Positions 17,809 to 27,382 of a stretch of 64,000 nucleotides of DNA are shown in pieces (the stretch's first letter is position 1; every line of letters starts with the position of its first letter). Under the pieces are notes generated by a model. That model made no database searches. It saw only the letters and a list, made by a program, of their open reading frames with translations, and was not told the origin of the DNA. The DNA is from JACDAE01 sp963744875. Its GTDB lineage: Bacteria; Chloroflexota; Ktedonobacteria; Ktedonobacterales; Ktedonobacteraceae. Both the position numbers and the translations under genes were made by a program. The stretch covers positions 42,600-106,599 of the forward strand of contig CAVUVQ010000043.1 of the NCBI GenBank assembly GCA_963744875.1. The letters run 5' to 3'.

Positions 17809-19737
17809 ATGACTACAGAAGTATTTAAACACCATGAACAGTGGTTCCGTGCTCTTATCGAACATAGTGCCGATGGGATTGTGCTGATGAGGTATGACGG
17901 GATTATGACGTATGCCAGCCCTTCGGCTGAACGTATTATTGGCTATACTCCTGAGGAGTTAGTCGGAATGAATTGTGTGAGTTTTATCCACCCTGACGAT
18001 CAGCCGAAAGTAGCTTTTGATGTCAAGCATATGCTTGATCATCACGAGGATTTTGTTTCTATTGTGCATCGATTGCGCCATAAAGATGGTTCCTGGCGCT
18101 GGATAGACGGCACTATTACTAATTTGCTACATGATCCGCTGATCAAATCTCTGGTAGGTAATTATCGAGACATCACGGAACGCAAACTGGCGGAAGAACG
18201 CTTGCGGCAGAGTGAGGAACGCTATCGGGTGGCAGAACATGAGGCAGATCACCGGGCCAGTCAGCTTTCGGCAATCTTTGAGGCGATTACTGATATCGTG
18301 ATTGTGTGCGATAAGCAAGGACGCCTGATACACGCCAATTCAGCCTTTTATAGTAGCACTGGCCTTCAACCAGACGATGAACTTTCATTTGCAACCTTGT
18401 CGGATTATCCAGCTCATTTGCAACCCCTCGATAACAAGGGAACCCTGCTCCCACAAGAGCAATGGCCGCTTGTCCGGGTGCTACGAGGAGAGCGTCTGAC
18501 GAGCAAAAATACCGAAGATATATTCTTTCGTAATCAAGATGGACGTATGTGGTCTTTTGACATGAGAGGAGCACCCATCTATGAAGCATCAGGCAAGATT
18601 GTGGGTGGAGTGGTGGTTTTGCGTGATGTAACCCGGCGTCGCGAACTGGAACGACGACTGCAGCGTAGCGAACGGGAATTTCGTAGCCTGGTTGAGTCTA
18701 ACATCATTGGCGTGATAGTAATTGATGTGCATGGACGTATTCATGAAGTCAACGATTGCTTTGTGCACATGCTTGGTTACGACAGAAAGGATTTGCTCTC
18801 GGCTATCTCCTGGCAACAACTCACTCCACCGCAATATCGTCAGAAAGAAGCAGAGGCTATTGCCACGTTATTCGCCGCTGGAACAGTCTTACCATGGGAA
18901 AAGGAATATTTGCGCAAGGATGGGACGCTGCTTCCTACATTAGTGGGAGGAACGTTGATCGACCAGGAACAGGGTCTTGCATTAGCCGTCATCCTTGATA
19001 TCTCTGACCGCAAGGAAGTTGAGCAACGCAAACAGGAATTTCTCAGCATGGTCAGCCATGAACTACGGACGCCTCTCACGGGTATCGTCGGCTTTCTTGA
19101 ATTGGCGCAAATCTATCTTGATGCTCTTCCGGTAGGCCTCTCCTCAGAGATGGATACCCTGATCGACAAAGTAAAGCTATTTGTGGCGGAGGCGGAGCAC
19201 CAGTCAGGTATACAGACGCGCCTGGTTGAGGAATTGCTAGACGTGTCCAAAATGGAAAAGCATACCTTTGAACTCTCGTTAAAAAAGTGTAACCTCAGCA
19301 AGATAGTACAAAATGTAGTCACTATTCAACAGCACATAGCAGGCAACGCTCGAATTGATTTGTTACCACTATCACAAGAGCTGATCCCTGTTCTCGCCGA
19401 TGAAGATCGTATTGGTGAGGTGCTCGTCAATTACCTCACCAATGCTCTCAAATATTCGCCGACGGACCAGAAGATAGAGGTTGGCGTAATTGTGGAGGAA
19501 ACCAATGTGCGTGTGTATGTACGTGACCAGGGACCAGGGATAACTCCTATCCAGCAGCAACGTATCTGGGAACGTTTTTATCAAACAAACATCCCCGAGC
19601 ATGGAGCCATCGAAAGATCCGGGTTGGGATTAGGTTTATACATCTCAAAAATCATTATAGAGCAACATAAAGGTCAGGTTGGCGTCGAAAGTCGTTTCGG
19701 TGGAGGTTCAACTTTCTGGTTTGCTTTGCCCCTTTGA
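17809..19737 (+). CDS. Cytosolic sensor histidine kinase with three PAS domains
   Basis: 642 residues without a membrane segment. Three PAS sensor domains occupy roughly residues 10-125, 147-270 and 280-405, the first with a PAC-like tail (SWRWIDGTITNL). HisKA follows with His417 in MVSHELRTPLTGIVGF. The ATPase domain has the N box (NYLTNALKYSP), G1 (RDQGPGITP) and G2 (GLGLGLYIS). It would sense a small ligand or redox state and phosphorylate a response regulator that is not encoded nearby. ATG 17809 is preferred to GTG 17791 because AAAGGA lies 7 bases upstream. It runs convergent with the TMEM175-like gene and overlaps the restored end of that gene. Confidence 0.93.
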   Translation: MTTEVFKHHEQWFRALIEHSADGIVLMRYDGIMTYASPSAERIIGYTPEELVGMNCVSFIHPDDQPKVAFDVKHMLDHHEDFVSIVHRLRHKDGSWRWIDGTITNLLHDPLIKSLVGNYRDITERKLAEERLRQSEERYRVAEHEADHRASQLSAIFEAITDIVIVCDKQGRLIHANSAFYSSTGLQPDDELSFATLSDYPAHLQPLDNKGTLLPQEQWPLVRVLRGERLTSKNTEDIFFRNQDGRMWSFDMRGAPIYEASGKIVGGVVVLRDVTRRRELERRLQRSEREFRSLVESNIIGVIVIDVHGRIHEVNDCFVHMLGYDRKDLLSAISWQQLTPPQYRQKEAEAIATLFAAGTVLPWEKEYLRKDGTLLPTLVGGTLIDQEQGLALAVILDISDRKEVEQRKQEFLSMVSHELRTPLTGIVGFLELAQIYLDALPVGLSSEMDTLIDKVKLFVAEAEHQSGIQTRLVEELLDVSKMEKHTFELSLKKCNLSKIVQNVVTIQQHIAGNARIDLLPLSQELIPVLADEDRIGEVLVNYLTNALKYSPTDQKIEVGVIVEETNVRVYVRDQGPGITPIQQQRIWERFYQTNIPEHGAIERSGLGLGLYISKIIIEQHKGQVGVESRFGGGSTFWFALPL

Positions 19738-20440
19738 GGATAAGTTCGGTGAGTGGTTTCCTTTTGCCCTTTCCTTGTCGTTTTCAGTAGATAGGGAGGA
19801 TTGCTGCTTCCCAAAGGGAAAGCGGTTGACCGGTAAGGCATAGATCAGAGCGATGGCTATATAGAGTACAAAAGCTGGCCTTGACACTAAAGGCTGAGAC
19901 AAGCAACGTGACCAGGTAGAGCGGAATGGAAACGAAGTACCTTCTCGTCATTTGCTGTCTCACCCGTGAACTGAGGTTGCTAGCGAGCAGGCGTTGGTGA
20001 GTCGATGCATACCACCAGACTGCATTATAGAGTATCGAAGTCAGTAATAATGAAGCACTGTAGATCATTGCAACTGCTGTAGCATACCCATCGTCAAAGT
20101 GTGCTCCCAATAGTGCTGTGGTGAAAGGGATAAAGACGAGGCACATCAACGCCATTGTGTTAAGCAAAAGGAGAAAATGGTCCGTCTGACGAATATATTT
20201 GAACATGTAGTGATGGTTGGCCCAGAACAGCCCGATGATGGTGAAACTGATGACATATCCGAGATAAGTGACCCCATGGTTAAGTAGTGCTTGTAATAGT
20301 GAGGTCTTTGCATCGAATGGCGGTACGTGGATATCTAAAATGAGCAAGGTAATAGCGACGGCAATGACTCCGTCGCTAAATGCCTCTAGTCGACTAGTAT
20401 CTCGTTCATTATCAAGGGAAGCATCTTGCTCTTTATTCAC
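19708..20440 (-). pseudogene. TMEM175-like (DUF1211) potassium channel, frameshifted near the C-terminus
   Basis: Begins at GTG 20440 (GAAGG 9 bases upstream). Near the N-terminus RLEAFSDGVIAVAITLLILDI is the TMEM175/DUF1211 filter-helix signature (R...FSDG); only part of it is quoted here. About six hydrophobic helices follow, so it forms a potassium-selective membrane channel. At about 19870-19895 the frame leaves the expected sequence: the first frame turns polar and stops at 19784. The frame with one extra base continues the last helix as FVLYIAIALIYALPV and stops at 19708, overlapping the histidine-kinase gene by 30 bases. The break removes only the last helix, so a working channel is not excluded. 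Confidence 0.75.
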
Positions 20441-20485
20441 CTTTAAAGACCTTCACGAAGGTACGTTTTCACATCCATAAGCAGA

Positions 20486-22120
20486 TTATTGTGCTGCGAT
20501 TGCCGCTTTGCCGCCACGCAGCACATATTTCTGGATCTTGCCGGTGGCAGTCTTGGGCAATTCAGGAACAAAGGTGAACGACTTCGGCACTTTGAAGTGT
20601 GCCATATTGTCGCGAACAAAGGTACGTAGCTCTTCCTCCGTGGTGCTTTGACCAGCTTTGAGTACGACAAATGCATGGGGTGCCTCGCCCCATTGCACAT
20701 CGGGCAGACCCACAACCGCAACCTCCTGCACCGCCGGGTGACGCAGGAGCATACCCTCAACCTCGACTGAGGAGATATTCTCACCCCCACTGATAATCAC
20801 ATCTTTGAGGCGATCACGGATTTCGACATAGCCATCAGGATGGACGACCGCCGCGTCTCCTGTATGAAACCAGCCGCCCTCAAAGGCACGCGCCGTAGCT
20901 TCGGGATCGTTGTAATAGCCCTTCATGACGACATTGCCGCGTGCCACAATTTCGCCGAGCGTCGTCCCATCGTGTGGAACTTCATTGCCCTGTTCATCGA
21001 TTACCAGCAATTCACCGGAAGTGATCAGCTCTACTCCCTGGCGAGCTTTGATGGTTGCGCGTGCCTGTGGAGATAGCATGGTATGCTCTGGTCGTGGCTC
21101 GCAGATGGTGATGAAAGGTGCCGTCTCGGTCAGGCCATATACCTGTGTGATCTCCCATCCCAGTTCGCCCTCGATCCGCTCGATGGTTGCAGCGGCAGGT
21201 GGCGCACCTGCTGTCAGTACACGCACCTTGCGGTGCTCTGTTGTCTTCGTGGATGGGGTTGACCCGCTTCAGCAGGGAGCAAGATGCGTCGCACATCTTC
21301 AGATGCATTAGCGATGCCAATAAGTACAGTCGGTGCTGCACACAGCAGCGTTATCCCTTCATCGCGGATCAATGTGAAGATCGCCCGCGGTTCCACCTTA
21401 CGCAAGCACACATGGGTTCCACCGACGGCGGTGACAGTCCAGACGAAGGTCCATCCATTGGCATGGAACATCGGCAGCGTCCACAGGTAGCGATCGGCAG
21501 GCGACATTGAAATATGGATCAGCGTGCCTACGACGTTCATATAAGCATTGCGATGGGTAATCATCACACCTTTGGGACGTGAGGTGGTGCCGCTGGTATA
21601 GTTGATGGTCAGCAGATCATTCTCGGCAATCGGTGGGCGGGTGAAGGTTTCTGGAGCATTCGCTAGTAATGGTCTCGTAGTCAAGCCAGCCCGCTTCACG
21701 TAAAGGAGTCGGTCAGACCTTCGAGTGCCACAACGTGCTTGACTTCTGGCAACTCCTGGCGAATACGCTCAACAGCTTCTAAATAGTCGCTATGGACACA
21801 AACCACTGTTGCTCCACTATGCTCCGATGATGTAGGCGAAATCGTCGGCAATGAGACGATAGTTGATCGGGACGAGCACCGCCCCAATCTGGGGTACGGC
21901 GTAAAAGGATTCAAGTTGGGCATGTGTGTTGGGAGCAATGTAGGCGACGCGGTCGCCCTTACTGACGCCCAGCTGTTGAAGTGCGGCAGACCAGCGATCA
22001 CAGCGCCTGCCAAACTCTGCAGTACGTCAGGCGCTGTCCTTCATCAACAACAGCTTCATAGTCAGGATACAAGCGCCGGGCGCGGCGTAGAAATTCGAGG
22101 GGGGACAGTGGTGTTTCCAT
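20486..22120 (-). pseudogene. Fatty-acyl-CoA ligase, multiply frameshifted
   Basis: AMP-forming ligase (FadD/AlkK type) that would activate medium or long acids with CoA. It has an excellent start: GGAGG 7 bases before ATG 22120. Restored pieces read in order: METPLSPLEFLRRARRLYPD, AALQQLGVSKGDRVAYIAPN, SGATVVCVHSDYLEAV, the P-loop YTSGTTSRPKGVMITHRN, PMFHANGWTF, YGLTETAPF, the A8-like GYVEIRDRLKDVIISGGENI, and the C-terminal catalytic lysine in PKTATGKIQKY. Frame changes are needed near 22020, 21825, 21704, 21670 and 21240; the first four each read as one extra base. Five lesions in one gene suggest real decay or a poor-quality stretch. No function is expected as it stands. Confidence 0.85.
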
Positions 22121-22334
22121 CGGATAACCTCCAGAAGCATCAGCACTACTATGGACTGATGTGTTTCATCGTGATTGCTACAACCGATACATTTGCAACC
22201 GCTCTATAACGGATGCTATGATTGATTATCAGTATAGCATATTGGCCGACGAGAAAGGCGTATGGGTGCATTATTTGAGCGCAAGAAATGAACGTACTTT
22301 ATCTGCGGCCTCGTCTGTACGGAAAAACCAGCGT

Positions 22335-23447
22335 ATGATCAGGTCACTGTTGATAATCCTCCTTGTCCTGCTGCTGCTCATAGCGACAGTAATTGGAGGC
22401 ATAGGATTCTACTTCTCCAATGCAATCCTTGCCGTGATCCACTATAAACCCATCTATACTCTTGCTGTAACTGATGTGAGTGCGAAGACAGTGACTCTTC
22501 AACGGACCACCGATACGCTGACTCCAGGCGAGTTTGAGATTGAGTGGCCCACTGGTCAGGCTATCGTTGGTCTAATTCTCTCAGTGGACGCTCACACAGT
22601 CACACGCCAACTCCTTCAGACAACCAAGCCCCTCTCGCGGGGCACGTTGACCTTCTGGACCAGGCTCGTCTATGCAGGTATGCTCAAAGATCGCCTGGGG
22701 CTGACGATCAACGATGTGCAGGTGCCTGATCCTTTAGGTGTTATGCCAGCATGGTTTGTACCAGGGAAACGCACTACCTGGGCTATCCTGGTCCATGGTC
22801 GTGGCGTAACGCGAGAAGAAGCCTTGCGCTCCTTTCAGCCACTTTCCAGTCTTGGTCTGCCTCTGCTTGCCATTTCCTATCGCAACGATATAGGTGCTCC
22901 AGCCAGCCCTGATGGCTTCGACCACTTTGGTGATACTGAGTGGCAGGATCTGGAAGCTGGAGTCAAGTATGCCCTTCTACATGGGGCACAGCATCTGGTC
23001 ATTTATGGGTGGTCGCAAGGAGGAGCGGTGGTCGAGGCTTTTCAACATCGTTCCTCTTATGCTCATTATGTCCAGGCACTTGTGCTCGATGCACCGATCC
23101 TGGATCTGCCAGCAACGCTCGCGTTTCAAGCCCAGCGACTTTCAGCACCAGCGTTCATTGCTACGGTTGCCGAGGGTATTACGACTATTCGGAGTGGCCT
23201 CAATTTTTCTGCTCTCGACCAGGTCAACCAGCCACAGCCAGCTATACCCATTTTGCTCTTTCATGGCACAAATGATACGACGACGCCAATTGCGGTCAGC
23301 GATGCTTTTGCCCACGCTCACTCCACCTTTGTGACCTATCAGCGTATACCTCATGCGGAACATACCGAAGCCTGGAACACGAATCCGCAGGTATATGATC
23401 ATGAACTGATCACGTTTTTGACGAAGGCGCTGCATTTGTATGGATGA
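22335..23447 (+). CDS. Membrane-anchored alpha/beta hydrolase
   Basis: About 370 residues from ATG 22335. A strong hydrophobic anchor (residues 1-26, LLIILLVLLLLIATVIGG) is followed by an extracytoplasmic domain and an alpha/beta-hydrolase fold. The nucleophile elbow is IYGWSQGGAV (Ser), the acid lies in FHGTNDTTTP (Asp) and the His in IPHAEHTEAW. HGRGVTREEALR fits the oxyanion region. The substrate is unknown; peptidase- or esterase-like members of the family are similar. The frame is open further upstream (ATG 22218), but the hydrophobic start favours 22335; neither has a strong ribosome-binding site. It diverges from the acyl-CoA ligase gene. Confidence 0.82.
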   Translation: MIRSLLIILLVLLLLIATVIGGIGFYFSNAILAVIHYKPIYTLAVTDVSAKTVTLQRTTDTLTPGEFEIEWPTGQAIVGLILSVDAHTVTRQLLQTTKPLSRGTLTFWTRLVYAGMLKDRLGLTINDVQVPDPLGVMPAWFVPGKRTTWAILVHGRGVTREEALRSFQPLSSLGLPLLAISYRNDIGAPASPDGFDHFGDTEWQDLEAGVKYALLHGAQHLVIYGWSQGGAVVEAFQHRSSYAHYVQALVLDAPILDLPATLAFQAQRLSAPAFIATVAEGITTIRSGLNFSALDQVNQPQPAIPILLFHGTNDTTTPIAVSDAFAHAHSTFVTYQRIPHAEHTEAWNTNPQVYDHELITFLTKALHLYG

Positions 23448-23459
23448 TACAAAATAAGG

Positions 23460-23541
23460 CTCTGGGCTTGTTCACTTCGTTCACTGCACCTCTACTAACA
23501 CTATAGTAGAGGTGCAGTGAACGAAGTGAACAAGCCCAGAG
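23460..23541. repeat. Long perfect inverted repeat (38-bp arms), family member A
   Basis: Arms 23460-23497 and 23504-23541 are perfect complements with a 6-base loop. The arm begins CTCTGGGCTTGTTCAC and ends CACCTCTACTA. It lies between the convergent hydrolase and nrdJ genes and could stop transcription both ways, though no T-tract follows. The GGGCTTGT...CTAC layout is shared with the elements at 27261 and 38088. Confidence 0.85.
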
Positions 23542-23583
23542 GGATAATGGGACACTCGTTTCCTCCCGAAACTTAGTCCGAAC

Positions 23584-26500
23584 TTAACACTCGCTATGTC
23601 CGCAGCTATAGCACTTCCGGCATCCCTCTTCGTATACCATCGCGTTGCCACACTCTGGACAAAGATTGCCCGTTACCGTCAATTCGCTCAAATTGAGAGG
23701 ATTGGCCGTACCAGCCGGTTCCTCGTGGTCATGGCCGTTAGAATGCCCATTGCTATTTGGGGCGGCAACCTCTTCTTGCGTCGTCTTGATTGATTCCATG
23801 TGCAATTCCAATGCACGCGCCACCGCATCGGGCAACGAGCGCACCTGCTGCATACCAAAGCCGACCGAGCGACTTCCACCGATACCACGCAACTGGTCGG
23901 CGATCTCTTGCGCACGATCTGTCTGTGAGAGCGGACTGAGGATGCGCAAATTGAACGAGATCAGGCGACCAAGCGCTTCGGCCAATGCAGCGATATCACT
24001 ACCAGCTTTGCCAACGTTGACGAACACCTCGATGGGTCCATGCTCGTCACTATTGATGGTAATATTGATCGTACCCTCTGGAGCCTTCACGTTACGCGTG
24101 TAGCCGTGTACAACAGCCGGACGTGGTTTGAGACCTTGCTGAATAGACGTGATTGGCTCTATGACAGGCGTCTTCGCCTCTTGCGCTTTCTCTGCCGCCT
24201 TCTTCTCGTCCTCAACGCGTGTCAAAACGGCATCGCGTGAGCCATCACGATAATAGGTAATGCCTTTGCAGCCCAATTCGTATGCGAGGCGATACAACTT
24301 CTGCACCTGCTCAACGGTATGATCATTGGGAGCATTCACCGTCTTGCTGATGCTGGAGTCGGTATACTTCTGCACCATCGCCTGCACGCGCACATGCTCT
24401 TCTGGTGTCAGATCCTTCGAGGCGACAAAGTAGCCCGGCGTTGGCTCGTTGGGATGCTTATTGCGCCACTCTTCCAATAACGGATGATACATAATATGCT
24501 CGCCGGTGCGGTCACGCCGAATCATTGCGAAGTCATAGACCGGCTCAATGCCCGAACTGACGCCCGACAACAGGCTTGTTGTGCCCGTGGGTGCCTGCGT
24601 TAACAGAACAGCGTTACGAATGCCCTGCTTCTTGATTTTGTCCTGGATATTTTTGGGGAGCCGCTTGATAAACTTCCCTTGCATATACTTATCGCGCTCA
24701 AAGTGTGGGAAGATGCCCTTTTCAGCCGCATTGTCCGCCGAAGCATCATAAGCGGCATCGCGGATCGTTGTGTAGATGCGCTCAATAACTGGCAGAGATT
24801 CGTCGCTTCCATAGGCGATCTGCATCTTGATCAGCGCGTCCGCTAACCCCATCGTGCCCAGACCGGTACGCCGCGTGCCTAACTGAGCGTCCTGGTTCTC
24901 CTTGATGAAGTACTCGTTGGCATCGACGACATTATCCAGGAAGCGCATTGAGATCCTACTGACCTCGGCTAAACGCTCCCAATCCATCTCGCTGTTTTTG
25001 ACGAAAGAGGAGAGATTAAGTGCACCAAGGTTGCAAACGCCAAAAGGCGGCAGACCTTGCTCTCCGCAATTATGTAAAGTAAGTCCGTTGCCTACGAAGC
25101 GGTGAGAGACTGGTTCGGTCAGGTCGTAGACCATCTCTTCGCCATCGGCTACCAGACTCTCGAACGTTGCGAGGAAATCTTCGCGGTATGGTCCTCGTCT
25201 ATAGTCAGCAAGAATTTCTTCCAGCTTGTTTTGTTTGTCGAGCGTCAGAAAGCCGATCTGGTGGGCAAATGTGACGAGATTACTGCGTGAGATAGCAAGT
25301 TCATGATACGTCTGGCAATCATATGAGGCTATACCACCTTTACCATCTGGCAAGTCTCGCATGCCTTGCTCGCGGCGATTCTTATAGATGTATGAAGCAA
25401 TGCCAAAATTGAGCAGTAAGCGTTGTACTCCTTCAAGCAAAGATTGGCTTATCGAGGTAAGACGTACAGAGGCACCTTTATTGATGCTTCCTTGTACAGA
25501 ACCATCGGCAGTGAACAGGGCTGATAGGAAACCTTTTTGCATCTCTTGAGAGCCATGGAGGACTGATGATGGTACTTGCAGTTTCTCTTCAAAGAGTTCC
25601 GTGTCTACCAGACGTGTCAGTCGTACTGATTCGACGCGTGACTCATCTCGCTCACGTATATCCTGTACTCCTATGGTATATTGCCTCTGTCCTGTCGGAG
25701 TGGCAACCAATCTGTTAGCGGCTTCAGCAAACTGGGATGCAATGCTACGTTTCTCGCCAAAGAACGAAAGCGTTATCGCAATCTGCTGTTGTTTATTGAT
25801 AAAGCCATCACCAACAAGCCAGCCTAGCACCATTCCCAGATCGCTGCTACCTGAAGTGCCGAAGCCACCTTCGCCATTGAGCAAGTGAAGCTTCTCACCA
25901 GCCAGTAGATCGCCAGCCGCTTTCCACCCATTATTTGTGAGTACCTGGTGATCATTGGTCAGTCGGACTGTGTATCCTTCTGTTGTCTGAAGCTTGTAGA
26001 CAGGTTTCACTCCTGTTGGGAAGACGTGACTGGCTTGTCGCATGGTTACACCATTGTCATCAACTGAAGCAACCGTAACGGATGTTCCACGTTCTGCAAG
26101 TTCGCGAGCAGGAAACAAGCCTCGATCAGTATAGATGAGCGTATCACCAGTGACGCACGGATTGACACATCGTATGTTCTCGTAATACCACGTGTTCGAC
26201 TCTTTATTGTACCGATCGATAAACACCATCCCTGGTTCCGCTGACTCCCACGCTGAGGTGCAGATCAGGTCCCACAACTGTTTGGCGCGAATAGTCTTTT
26301 TGACCTCGCCATTCCAGACCAGATTCCAATCGGTATCATTCTTGACGGCATCCATAAACGCGTCGGAGATGCAGACGGAGAGGTTGGCATGCTCAATCTT
26401 GCCTGCTGTGCGCTTGACGGTGATGAACTCTTCGATGTCGGGATGGGTGTCGTCGAGCATGATCATTAATGCGCCCCTTCGACTTCCGCCCTGCTGAATT

Positions 26501-27021
26501 ACATCTCCAGTCGCCACCGAATACAACTGTGCCCACGAACAAGGACCAGACGCCGTACCATTGACGGTTTTAATATAAGAACCACGTGGACGCAATGTAG
26601 AGAGATTAATACCAACACCACCGCCACGAGCCATTATTTCGGTCATAACCTTCAAATTGTCTAGAATGCCTTGTCTGCTGTCTTCCGGGCTAGGTATCAC
26701 AAAACAGTTATAATATGTCACCTGATGCCCCGAACCCGCACCAGCCAGAATACGCCCACCGGGCACAAACTGAAAATCTGTCAGGGCATCAAAAAACTTC
26801 TTTTCCCATTCCACACGTTTCTCTTCCGTCGTCTCAATGGCGGCGATGCCGCGTGCCACCCGTGCCCACAGATGCTCAGGATAAAATTCTAGCGGGTTGC
26901 CAGAAGCATCTTTCAGCGAATAACGATCCATAAATACCTTCTGGCGAATACCATCTAGCTTTGTCATCTGCTCATCAGCTTTTTGTACATTGTCAGAAGG
27001 GCGCTTGTCTTGCTCTAACAT
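23584..27021 (-). CDS. nrdJ: Adenosylcobalamin-dependent (class II) ribonucleotide reductase with an intein
   Basis: 1145 residues as translated, about 782 after intein removal. It reduces ribonucleotides to deoxyribonucleotides using B12. Visible are FVPGGRILAGAGSG, ARGGGVGINLSTLRPRGS, RCVNPC/CGEQGLPPFGVCNL split by the intein, the PTGTTSLLSGVSSGIEP phosphate loop, NAPNDHT, and a C-terminal cysteine-rich tail (CPECGNAM...CRKCYSCGHSEC) that re-reduces the active site. ATG 27021 has GAGGAG 10 bases upstream; the frame extends further to 27207 but without recognisable protein. It diverges from cinA, with a long inverted repeat between. No cobalamin riboswitch was recognised upstream. Confidence 0.95.
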   Translation of the reverse strand: MLEQDKRPSDNVQKADEQMTKLDGIRQKVFMDRYSLKDASGNPLEFYPEHLWARVARGIAAIETTEEKRVEWEKKFFDALTDFQFVPGGRILAGAGSGHQVTYYNCFVIPSPEDSRQGILDNLKVMTEIMARGGGVGINLSTLRPRGSYIKTVNGTASGPCSWAQLYSVATGDVIQQGGSRRGALMIMLDDTHPDIEEFITVKRTAGKIEHANLSVCISDAFMDAVKNDTDWNLVWNGEVKKTIRAKQLWDLICTSAWESAEPGMVFIDRYNKESNTWYYENIRCVNPCVTGDTLIYTDRGLFPARELAERGTSVTVASVDDNGVTMRQASHVFPTGVKPVYKLQTTEGYTVRLTNDHQVLTNNGWKAAGDLLAGEKLHLLNGEGGFGTSGSSDLGMVLGWLVGDGFINKQQQIAITLSFFGEKRSIASQFAEAANRLVATPTGQRQYTIGVQDIRERDESRVESVRLTRLVDTELFEEKLQVPSSVLHGSQEMQKGFLSALFTADGSVQGSINKGASVRLTSISQSLLEGVQRLLLNFGIASYIYKNRREQGMRDLPDGKGGIASYDCQTYHELAISRSNLVTFAHQIGFLTLDKQNKLEEILADYRRGPYREDFLATFESLVADGEEMVYDLTEPVSHRFVGNGLTLHNCGEQGLPPFGVCNLGALNLSSFVKNSEMDWERLAEVSRISMRFLDNVVDANEYFIKENQDAQLGTRRTGLGTMGLADALIKMQIAYGSDESLPVIERIYTTIRDAAYDASADNAAEKGIFPHFERDKYMQGKFIKRLPKNIQDKIKKQGIRNAVLLTQAPTGTTSLLSGVSSGIEPVYDFAMIRRDRTGEHIMYHPLLEEWRNKHPNEPTPGYFVASKDLTPEEHVRVQAMVQKYTDSSISKTVNAPNDHTVEQVQKLYRLAYELGCKGITYYRDGSRDAVLTRVEDEKKAAEKAQEAKTPVIEPITSIQQGLKPRPAVVHGYTRNVKAPEGTINITINSDEHGPIEVFVNVGKAGSDIAALAEALGRLISFNLRILSPLSQTDRAQEIADQLRGIGGSRSVGFGMQQVRSLPDAVARALELHMESIKTTQEEVAAPNSNGHSNGHDHEEPAGTANPLNLSELTVTGNLCPECGNAMVYEEGCRKCYSCGHSEC
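25069..26157 (-). mobile_element. Intein with LAGLIDADG homing endonuclease inside nrdJ
   Basis: 363 residues inserted between NP and CGEQG of the reductase. It starts with Cys1 (codon 26155-26157, CVTGDTLIYT) and ends with VGNGLTLHN just before the +1 Cys (codon 25066-25068). Block A (CVTGDTLI), block B (LTNDHQVLTNNGW, with the splicing His), block F/G (YDLTEPVSHRFVGNGL, HN|C) and two LAGLIDADG-type helices (LGWLVGDGFI and FLSALFTADGSV) are present. All splicing residues (Cys1, terminal His-Asn, +1 Cys) look intact, so self-excision and homing ability are both plausible. Confidence 0.93.
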
Positions 27022-27203
27022 CCGATAAATACTCCTCTTTTTTTGCCTATCGTTACAGCGTCCTACACCCCCTACGGCCGTTGAAGGGTGCGGACCCTGC
27101 CTGAAATAATCTTCGTATTGGAGCCTCCGCAACTCAGTATACTCGGAAAGATTGCCAATTACAAGACCTTTGGCACAAGATGTTGATATTCTAATCTTTG
27201 AGG

Positions 27204-27219
27204 ACACAATATATTGATG
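27204..27219. promoter_or_regulatory. Possible NrdR box upstream of nrdJ
   Basis: ACACAATATATTGATG resembles the NrdR-box consensus (ACAC-AT-rich core-GTGT) with an imperfect right half. It lies about 185 bases before the nrdJ start. NrdR boxes normally occur in pairs and no second copy is clear, so this is tentative. Confidence 0.25.
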
Positions 27220-27260
27220 GTGCTGTTTATATGATATGATAGTATTGCTTTGTTAAGCAC

Positions 27261-27360
27261 CCTCCCCACGGGCTTGTAAACGGTGCCCCTACAATGGATG
27301 GTGCGAGGATCATGACCGACGAATCGTGGTGTAGGGGCACCGTTTACAAGTCCGTGGAGG
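27261..27360. repeat. Long inverted repeat, family member B
   Basis: Left arm 27261-27293 and right arm 27330-27360 pair over about 31 bases with one mismatch and two unpaired C; the loop is about 36 bases. The arm contains CGGGCTTGTAAAC and GGTGCCCCTACA. It sits between divergent nrdJ and cinA, and ends 23 bases before the cinA start, so it may affect expression. Confidence 0.8.
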
Positions 27361-27382
27361 CTATTACTTTGGAGATGTAAGC

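Noticed and set aside
25601..25888. Separate plus-strand gene inside the intein region
   Set aside because: Antisense to the intein, whose motifs and splice junctions are clear.
27022..27382. Cobalamin riboswitch upstream of nrdJ
   Set aside because: Expected for a B12-dependent enzyme in some bacteria, but no B12-box-like sequence was recognised; the region is dominated by the long inverted repeat.
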